A stretch of 10,232 nucleotides of DNA. It comes from Candidatus Falkowiibacteriota bacterium. GTDB lineage: Bacteria > Patescibacteriota > Patescibacteriia > Patescibacteriales > UBA12075. Positions 6,701 to 10,232 of this stretch are shown one piece after another. A model generated the notes under the pieces. The model made no database searches. It saw only the letters and a list, made by a program, of their open reading frames with translations, and had not been told where the DNA came from. Each line of letters starts with the position of its first letter. Positions within the stretch are counted from its first letter, which is position 1. The stretch is taken from assembly GCA_003647675.1 (NCBI GenBank), contig QMNH01000023.1:1-10232 (forward strand), given 5' to 3'. The position numbers and the translations under genes are program-made.

Positions 6701-9489
6701 CTCTGTCCCCATTCAGCGACAGCGGTAGTCTAACAATTGCCACTACTTCCCGTTTGCATGGAAAAGTGATTAGGACATTTACTGATTTAACCATAAACGG
6801 CACCATGATTTTATACAATTATAGTACCTCTAGCGCCGGTAAGCTGGATATTTCCGGGGATGTTATAATCGGTTCCAGTGGAAAATTAACCCATTATAAA
6901 AATTCAACCGCCCAAACTCATGTTATTAATTTGGAGGCAGATAATTTAACTATTGATAATGGCGGCATGATTGATTTAAGTGCTAAGGGCTATAAAGGGC
7001 AAAGCGGGCCAGGCGCGGGTGTGTATGGAGGCTCGGGTTATTGCGGTACTGGAGCCGGCCACGGCGGTACAGGCGGTAAGCGCGTAAGCAGAGCAAGCGG
7101 CCCCAGCTATGGTTCTACCACCGAGCCGAGCCAGTTAGGATCTGGCGGCGGAAACGATAATGATGGTTCCGGCGGCGGGTATGGCGGCGGCGCGGTTAAA
7201 TTAAGCGTAAGCGGCACCACAACAATAAACGGAATAATATCGGCTGATGCCGGGGATGCATTTATCTCTCAATGTGGTGGCGGATCTGGTGGTAGTATTT
7301 TATTATATACTGATGTTTTAGTCGGTATTGGTACTATTTCAGTTATCGGAGGTAATGGCAAGGAGCTATGTACCGGCGCTGGCGCCGCCGGCCGGATAGC
7401 TGTCTATTATACAACCGATAATTCTTCTATCATTTATCAAGCTTATGGCGGGTATAACGGCGGCACGAACACAGACAAGATGGGCGGTGCCGGCACCATT
7501 TATAAAAAATCATTATCCCAGGATCACGGCGATTTAATTATAGATAACAGTGGCCGGGACAATGAAGACGGTGTTTATGTGGGAAAGACAGTAATAATCG
7601 ATACTCTGCCCTTGAATACGTTAACCATCCAAAACTACGGCCATTTATATGCTTCTTCCATGTCCAATATTACCTATAACACGATAAGTTGGTTTGACGA
7701 GGCGATAATAGAAGATTACGGTGGTTTAACGACTATGTTTGATGGTAGCCAGAATATAATTATAGCTACTACTTCTCGATTATACGTTAACACTGCCAGA
7801 AATTGTAATAGTTTAATCGTAAACGGAAAATTATCCCATTGGTATAATACGACCGTGGAAGAAAACAAAATAAACATAACCGCCACTAACGATATTACGA
7901 TTAATTCCGGCGCTACAGTCAGCGTAAATGGCAAAGGTTATTCCGGCGGTTACGGCGACGGCGCTGGTTCAGACCAGGGTGGCTACGGCTCCGGTGCCGG
8001 TCATGGCGGTAAAGGCGGAGCCACGGCTGATGGGGGTAGTTCCGGCGGTTCCACTTATGACTCAACTACCACGCCGGTAAATATCGGCTCCGGAGGAGGT
8101 GATGACGGCGGCGTGACTGGCGGGCCAGCCGGCGGCGGCGCCATTAAATTAACCGCTGGCGGCACCATGATCATAAATGCTAATATCAGCGCTAATGGCA
8201 ATGACGCCACCAATGAAGATGGTGGAGGCGGTTCTGGCGGCTCCATATATTTGATTTGCGATACGTTAGCCGGTTTAGCCATCCTGTCATCCGACGGCGG
8301 CGAGCCACAGGAAGCAAATGCCGGCGGCGGCGGCGGTGGCCGTATTGCCCTGGATTACAGTACTTATAATGCTACCCTGACATTCAGCGTGGACGGTGGT
8401 GGCACCTCTTATCCGGGCGCGGAAGGAACGGTTTATCCGGACGCTAATCCCACGATTTCCACCCAGGACGCTACCAGCATCCAGATGACCTCAGCTACCG
8501 GCAACGGCTCGGTTGACTCGCTGGGCATAAATAGTATAACTGAACATGGACATTGGTGGGCTACCAGCACAATGGCTTCCAATACTCCCATATCCCATTG
8601 GAAAATGAACGATAATTTAGATAGCACAACAGTTATTGATTCAGTTGGTGAAAATAACGGCACTGCTTCTCAAGATACATTCGCAATGGCCACGTCAAGC
8701 GGTAAAATAAATAATGCATTAGTTTTTGACGGTAGCAACAGAATTGTAATAGATGATAACGATGAGCTTACTTTCGCAAACGCACTTTCTATATCAGTTT
8801 GGATTTATATTGATTCATTATCTTGGAGTGATAGAACGGCTATAGTAACTAAATATAATCATAGTACCAATCAAAGGGGTTATGTATTGGGACTAGGTAA
8901 AAATGGAGACTCTGATAAAAGCAGTTTGTGCTTTACTGTTTCTCAAACAGGATCAACTTTTACCGGCAAAGTGGTCTGCGGTACTACACAATTACAATCC
9001 AAGCAATGGTATCATGTGGCGGCTATTTTTGAAGCTAATCACGTTGAAATTTATCTTAATACAGATGAGGAAATTGATGATACTGATTCAGCAATAGCGG
9101 ATTTTATATACAATAATTCCGAGCCTTTATATATAGCTTATCATGTTAGCGAAGGTACTTATTTTAATGGAATTATTGACGATGTCCGCGTTTATGATTA
9201 TGTCCTAACAAGCAATGAAATATCCCAAATATATAATTCCGGCGTTGGCACGGAATATTCAGACGCCTTTTCAAACTATTCGGAACTAGGCGCCAAATCA
9301 TCAACCGGCGCGTTTCAGTCCCCGCTGACTGATTTAATAATGGACACCACCTACTATATCCGCTCCTACGCTACTTTGTCCGATAGCTCTACTATCTATG
9401 GCAATGAGGTCCAGTTTGATACCCCACTTCCGCCGAAATACCATGTTGAAGGGAAGGTTAAGATGGAGGGAAGCGTGAAGTTTAAATAA
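3724..9489 (+). CDS. Giant Gly-rich repeat protein with signal anchor, LamG and Fn3-like domains
   Basis: The frame has 1921 codons and ends in TAA. No Shine-Dalgarno is visible. ATG 3724 lies inside a spacer repeat, so ATG 3754 (residue 11) is the likelier start. Residues 1-47 are basic. Residues 48-67 form one hydrophobic segment, followed by PLPQA, a possible but imperfect signal-peptidase site. Residues 78-222 include ILYC, GECTNW and HFSAY motifs. Residues 227-323 form a second small domain (GDVWEVRF, VSCGE, YSCD, then LSFSFG). Residues 324-428 look like solenoid strands. Gly-rich modules start at 429, 747, 1089 and 1405. Residues 1625-1840 are a LamG/concanavalin-like lectin domain, flanked by halves of an Fn3-like domain (1577-1620 and 1841-1899). 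A double-EG tail ends the protein. It is probably a secreted or surface adhesin; no catalytic motif is seen, and no autotransporter barrel follows the repeats. Confidence 0.93.
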   Translation: MKNSYINKDTMRLKTGLKKLHRSFRENKIKQWFRPANIRAILTMPRNWLHIAGLAIFMLSVYFLIFHPLPQANNKIEVSHTESGSPASITITNKEFKIELQDIYSDIDEAVFSDPARANQYIEAISYKAKKKNINTVNNKKVALSNINTNIVYMDDSNLEFNKANLELKKQDNNKYINTILYCADNDFNKKTGECTNWQISDIKPENKDDYISFTTYHFSAYVGAYLEIIDVQSNLTKGDVWEVRFQTEGLDNLEIEAVDGTLFDIDIEFISVSCGETEIASENIEWQNQKLIIANYSCDNEISRIRNQTITGGRHWLSFSFGYTQGVLAHNFACDSGDLDTDCYVTTQQYLGDGDEISGSGNLIVQSGGDLTASSSATSGTTYGNSFGIDMGGDITIQSEGMITGNVMATATEIDVQVGGSIDVDEKGYQKQAGLGAGIYGGVSYCGTGAGHGGTGGKRPGRENGPIYGSTTYPTLLGSGGGNDEDGSGGGYGGGAIILSISGTTTINGIISANAGDGYAAQCGGGSGGSILIETNTLAGIGTTSAVGGKAYESCAAGGGGGRIAVYYTTDNSSLNYQVYGGYNAGSNTNYMGGGGTIYKKSSAQSHGDLIIDNSDRYYTGVYGEIYHGKTEIYDELIVDQLTISNRGFFNVVASTNLTYSSLDWSNEAIIVDNGGSFTLFATGTDIYIATTSILKANTERTWGDIEIDGVLTHSINSTNPDYLMNLTVSSVLINSIGEINVNSKGYQNQNGLGQGDYGGSGQCGSGAGHGATGGAGASRTNGAVYGSTTYPVLLGSGGGNDTSGAGGGYGGGAIKLSVCGTTTVNGLITANGGDGFFNQCGGGSGGSILLYTDVLAGIGTTSAIGGKGEELCTAGGAGGRIAVYCTTDNSSIIYQAYGGYNGGTNTDRMGGAGTIYKKSSSQDYGDLVIDNNGRDDEDDAYIGKTYINEAITVNTLTIQNEGHLDISNTTNITHTIFNWTDAGNITDNGGTLSPFSDSGSLTIATTSRLHGKVIRTFTDLTINGTMILYNYSTSSAGKLDISGDVIIGSSGKLTHYKNSTAQTHVINLEADNLTIDNGGMIDLSAKGYKGQSGPGAGVYGGSGYCGTGAGHGGTGGKRVSRASGPSYGSTTEPSQLGSGGGNDNDGSGGGYGGGAVKLSVSGTTTINGIISADAGDAFISQCGGGSGGSILLYTDVLVGIGTISVIGGNGKELCTGAGAAGRIAVYYTTDNSSIIYQAYGGYNGGTNTDKMGGAGTIYKKSLSQDHGDLIIDNSGRDNEDGVYVGKTVIIDTLPLNTLTIQNYGHLYASSMSNITYNTISWFDEAIIEDYGGLTTMFDGSQNIIIATTSRLYVNTARNCNSLIVNGKLSHWYNTTVEENKINITATNDITINSGATVSVNGKGYSGGYGDGAGSDQGGYGSGAGHGGKGGATADGGSSGGSTYDSTTTPVNIGSGGGDDGGVTGGPAGGGAIKLTAGGTMIINANISANGNDATNEDGGGGSGGSIYLICDTLAGLAILSSDGGEPQEANAGGGGGGRIALDYSTYNATLTFSVDGGGTSYPGAEGTVYPDANPTISTQDATSIQMTSATGNGSVDSLGINSITEHGHWWATSTMASNTPISHWKMNDNLDSTTVIDSVGENNGTASQDTFAMATSSGKINNALVFDGSNRIVIDDNDELTFANALSISVWIYIDSLSWSDRTAIVTKYNHSTNQRGYVLGLGKNGDSDKSSLCFTVSQTGSTFTGKVVCGTTQLQSKQWYHVAAIFEANHVEIYLNTDEEIDDTDSAIADFIYNNSEPLYIAYHVSEGTYFNGIIDDVRVYDYVLTSNEISQIYNSGVGTEYSDAFSNYSELGAKSSTGAFQSPLTDLIMDTTYYIRSYATLSDSSTIYGNEVQFDTPLPPKYHVEGKVKMEGSVKFK
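3865..3939 (+). other. N-terminal membrane segment / signal anchor
   Basis: Residues 48-72 start WLHIAGLAIFMLSVYFLIF and end PLPQA, after the basic stretch LTMPR. The third gene has the same segment with few changes (10047-10121). The leader before it is 47 residues when counted from 3724, which is long for a plain signal peptide. A signal anchor, or a signal peptide starting at the conserved Met of LTMPR, are both possible. Confidence 0.8.
5008..5568 (+). repeat. Gly-rich module 1, 187 codons
   Basis: Begins GYQKQAGLGAG and ends near GDLIIDN. It contains CGTGAGHGGTGG, a GSGGGND stretch, GTTTINGIISANAGD, QCGGGSGGSI and GGGGGRIAVYYTTDNSS. Cys sits at module positions 19, 96 and 128, and His at 25. 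The pattern suggests a Gly-rich beta-solenoid-like fold, which is inference. A linker of 393 nt separates it from module 2. Confidence 0.88.
5962..6522 (+). repeat. Gly-rich module 2, 187 codons
   Basis: Begins GYQNQNGLGQG. It is exactly as long as modules 1 and 3, with Cys again at positions 19, 96 and 128. It has two extra Cys not seen in the others (VCGTTTVNG and VYCTTDNSS). Its second half is very close to module 3 at the DNA level, especially from YTDVL to YGGYNGGTNTD. A 465-nt linker follows, the longest of the three. Confidence 0.88.
6988..7548 (+). repeat. Gly-rich module 3, 187 codons
   Basis: Begins GYKGQSGPGAG. It has the same length and Cys positions as modules 1 and 2. The first half (YCGTGAGHGGTGGKR) is closer to module 1 and the second half (YTDVLVGIGT to NGGTNTDKMGG) closer to module 2. 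This mosaic pattern suggests recombination between repeats. A 387-nt linker follows. Confidence 0.88.
7936..8451 (+). repeat. Gly-rich module 4, diverged, 172 codons
   Basis: Begins GYSGGYGDGAG and ends before the Fn3-like domain. It is shorter than modules 1-3 and lacks all three of their Cys (YGSGAGHGGKGG, DGGGGSGGSI and EANAGGGGGG at those places), but it keeps the GAGHGG His. It has a single Cys elsewhere (YLICDTLAG). As the most C-terminal unit it may be the ancestral or capping module; that is inference. Confidence 0.85.
8596..9243 (+). other. LamG (laminin-G/concanavalin-like) domain region
   Basis: Typical Laminin_G_3 landmarks occur in order: HWKMNDN, DSVGENNGT, GKINNALVFDG, LSISVWIYI, QWYHVAAIFE, VEIYLN, FNGIIDDVRVYDYVLTSNEI. 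In this family the fold is a beta jelly-roll that often binds glycans or proteins. The flanking sequences together look like one Fn3-like domain (first half from 8452, second half through 9420). Confidence 0.88.
9439..9486 (+). other. C-terminal double-EG tail of the Gly-rich protein
   Basis: The last 16 residues are YHVEGKVKMEGSVKFK, the same pattern as the tail at 3531-3578. The aromatic, both EG pairs, both hexad-end Lys and the final KF are in the same places. Resemblance continues in DNA a few bases past the stop (AAACATGAAG versus AAACATGGAAG). It follows a Pro-rich linker (TPLPPK). Confidence 0.75.
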
Positions 9490-9575
9490 AAACATGGAAG
9501 ATTGTTTTTAAATATTTATTATTCCATCACCTCTTATTTAGAATTTAATGTTATTTTTGTTAATTACAGTTTTAC

Positions 9576-9650
9576 CGCTGATATGACCCCGTAAAATTGT
9601 TGCGCAATCACGAAGTAGGCGCTGATTACTACGCTGATATGCCGCTGATA
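9576..9650 (+). repeat. CGCTGAT word repeats, four copies
   Basis: CGCTGAT occurs at 9576, 9620, 9632 and 9643, three of the four followed by A. This GC-richer patch stands out in the AT-rich spacer. The palindrome TTGCGCAA at 9600-9607 lies between the first two copies. Function unknown. Confidence 0.7.
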
Positions 9651-9651
9651 A

Positions 9652-9715
9652 AAGTATTAAGCAATGGAAAATAATTAAAGAATTAGAAATATAAATTAAA
9701 ATGCAAAAATTAAAA
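9652..9715 (+). repeat. Spacer direct repeat, copy 2 (matches 3642-3704)
   Basis: Begins AAGTATTAAGCAATGG and matches the earlier spacer with few mismatches and one 1-nt gap. It is followed by about 73 nt that repeat the AAAATGC word region, so the two repeat blocks that overlap in spacer 1 are separated here. Confidence 0.8.
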
Positions 9716-9763
9716 TGATAATTTAAAATGTAAAAATAATAAAAATAAGATAAATAAGAAGAA

Positions 9764-9798
9764 AAAAATCAAAATGCAAAAATCAAAAATCAAAATGA
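9764..9798 (+). repeat. 7-nt word run, AAAAATC/AAAATGC family
   Basis: Five consecutive heptamers in strict 7-nt register: three AAAAATC, one AAAATGC and one AAAATGA. A related run starts at 9698 and lacks one unit, and another starts at 3687. Poly-A content alone would not keep the T-C/T-G positions in register. Confidence 0.7.
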
Positions 9799-9835
9799 CA
9801 ATTTAAAATGCAAAATTGTTATATAAATAAAGATA
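9771..9835 (+). repeat. 65-bp direct repeat, copy 2 (matches 3687-3751)
   Basis: Aligns ungapped to the earlier copy with 5 mismatches. Its last 18 nt (9818-9835) are identical to the earlier copy. Here the segment is untranslated and ends 124 nt before the next start codon. Confidence 0.85.
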
Positions 9836-9845
9836 GAAAGTTAGA

Positions 9846-9873
9846 AGTATTAAGTATCTAGTATTAAGTATTA
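9846..9873 (+). repeat. 7-nt word run, AGTATTA family
   Basis: Four heptamers in perfect register: AGTATTA three times and AGTATCT once. A fragment of the same word (AAGTATTAAG) opens the direct repeats at 3642 and 9652. Confidence 0.75.
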
Positions 9874-9893
9874 AGCAGTTTATTTTTATAATT

Positions 9894-9952
9894 ATTCGTG
9901 GTTAACGTATTCGTGATTCGTGAAAATTAGTTTCATATTCGTTTAATTCGTT
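9894..9952 (+). repeat. 7-nt word run, ATTCGTG family
   Basis: ATTCGTG occurs at 9894, 9909 and 9916, the last two directly adjacent, and variants ATTCGTT at 9937 and 9946. The run ends 7 nt before the start codon at 9960, in the place where a ribosome binding site would be expected; none is visible. Confidence 0.75.
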
Positions 9953-9959
9953 ACTAAAC

Positions 9960-10232
9960 ATGGCAAAAACACAAAAAACAAAAGAATTATTTAAACGATT
10001 TAAACCGGAATCCATCCGTGCCTGTTTAACCATGCCCAGAAAGTGGCTCCACATCGCCGGTCTGGCTATATTTTTATTGTCTGTTTATTTTCTCATATTC
10101 AACCCCTTGCCCCAGGCTAATAATAAAATAGAAATCAGCCATACCGAATCAGGCGCTCCGGCCAGTATTACTATAATTAACAAAGAATTTAAAATAGAAT
10201 TGCAGGATATATATTCGGATATTGATGAGGCG
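9960..10232 (+). CDS. Start of a tandem paralogue of the Gly-rich giant protein, 3' end outside window
   Basis: The frame has 91 codons, open at the right edge. ATG 9960 is the only start after an in-frame TGA at 9921; no Shine-Dalgarno precedes it. Residues 1-24 are a basic leader, 19 residues shorter than that of the upstream gene, but both contain F, a basic residue, P, two variable residues and then IRA. From LTMPR onward the first 69 residues match the upstream protein at 63 positions, and the DNA at about 193 of 207 positions. This covers the membrane segment (residues 29-48), PLPQANN and the start of the first extracellular domain (NKEFKIELQDIYSD). The rest of the protein cannot be seen, so whether it shares the Gly-rich modules is unknown. 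High similarity points to recent duplication or gene conversion. Confidence 0.9.
   Translation, partial: MAKTQKTKELFKRFKPESIRACLTMPRKWLHIAGLAIFLLSVYFLIFNPLPQANNKIEISHTESGAPASITIINKEFKIELQDIYSDIDEA

Larger units (their letters stand above)
9490..9959 (+). other. 470-nt AT-rich spacer made of short degenerate word repeats
   Basis: No coding region or RNA gene is recognisable. The first 85 nt are featureless AT-rich sequence, with no clear hairpin-plus-T-run terminator after the preceding gene. The rest holds CGCTGAT words (9576-9650), the two direct repeats shared with the previous spacer, an AGTATTA heptad run and an ATTCGTG heptad run that ends just before the next start codon. Confidence 0.75.

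Noticed and set aside
4837..8663. Minus-strand open frames under the Gly-rich gene
   Set aside because: They mirror the Gly/Ser/Thr-rich + strand codons, have biased compositions and no domain motifs.
5008..9489. Autotransporter with a Gly-rich passenger
   Set aside because: The C-terminus is a LamG/Fn3-like region with a short tail, not a beta-barrel translocator.
9490..9650. Intrinsic terminator or replication origin in the spacer
   Set aside because: No stable hairpin followed by a T-run is visible, and no DnaA-box cluster; the only palindrome noted is the short TTGCGCAA.
9652..9952. CRISPR-like array in the spacer
   Set aside because: Units are 7 nt or imperfect long repeats, with no regular spacers of about 30 nt between identical repeats and no cas gene.

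Overview
The window is part of a cluster of giant secreted or surface proteins, all on the + strand. Two very large coding regions fill 95% of it and the start of a third runs off the right edge. I see no tRNA, rRNA, CRISPR, transposase or metabolic gene. Gene style and spacers (huge repeat-rich surface proteins with FG-GAP, LamG and Gly-rich modules, no Shine-Dalgarno in front of starts, AT-rich spacers built of short degenerate words) suggest an uncultivated Patescibacteria/CPR-type bacterium, Parcubacteria-like. This is a judgement from memory of such genomes, at about 50% confidence; a DPANN archaeon is less likely but not excluded. The standard code (TGA as stop) fits: every Gly in the Gly-rich protein uses GGN.

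Left region (3-3581): a protein whose start lies outside the window. It has a jelly-roll-like N-terminal domain, then 14 FG-GAP repeats that fall into two groups of seven, which suggests two seven-bladed beta-propellers, then a beta-sandwich-like domain and a short C-terminal tail.

Spacer 1 (3582-3723) is AT-rich and carries a 65-bp repeat that continues into the annotated start of the next gene.

Middle region (3724-9489, or from 3754): a 1921-residue protein with a basic cytoplasmic leader, one membrane or signal segment, two small beta-rich domains, four Gly-rich modules (the first three exactly 187 codons each, with Cys at the same three positions), then a LamG domain that appears inserted within an Fn3-like domain, and the same 16-residue tail as the left gene.

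Spacer 2 (9490-9959) holds a second copy of the 65-bp repeat and several families of 7-nt degenerate word repeats. Right region (9960-10232): the first 91 codons of a paralogue of the middle gene, about 91% identical over the 69 shared residues that contain the membrane segment.

Taken together, the genes look like display proteins assembled from a common N-terminal export segment and a common C-terminal double-EG tail around different adhesive middles (propellers, Gly-rich solenoid-like modules, lectin-like domain). Cell attachment or fibre formation is the natural reading, but no function is demonstrated by the sequence.
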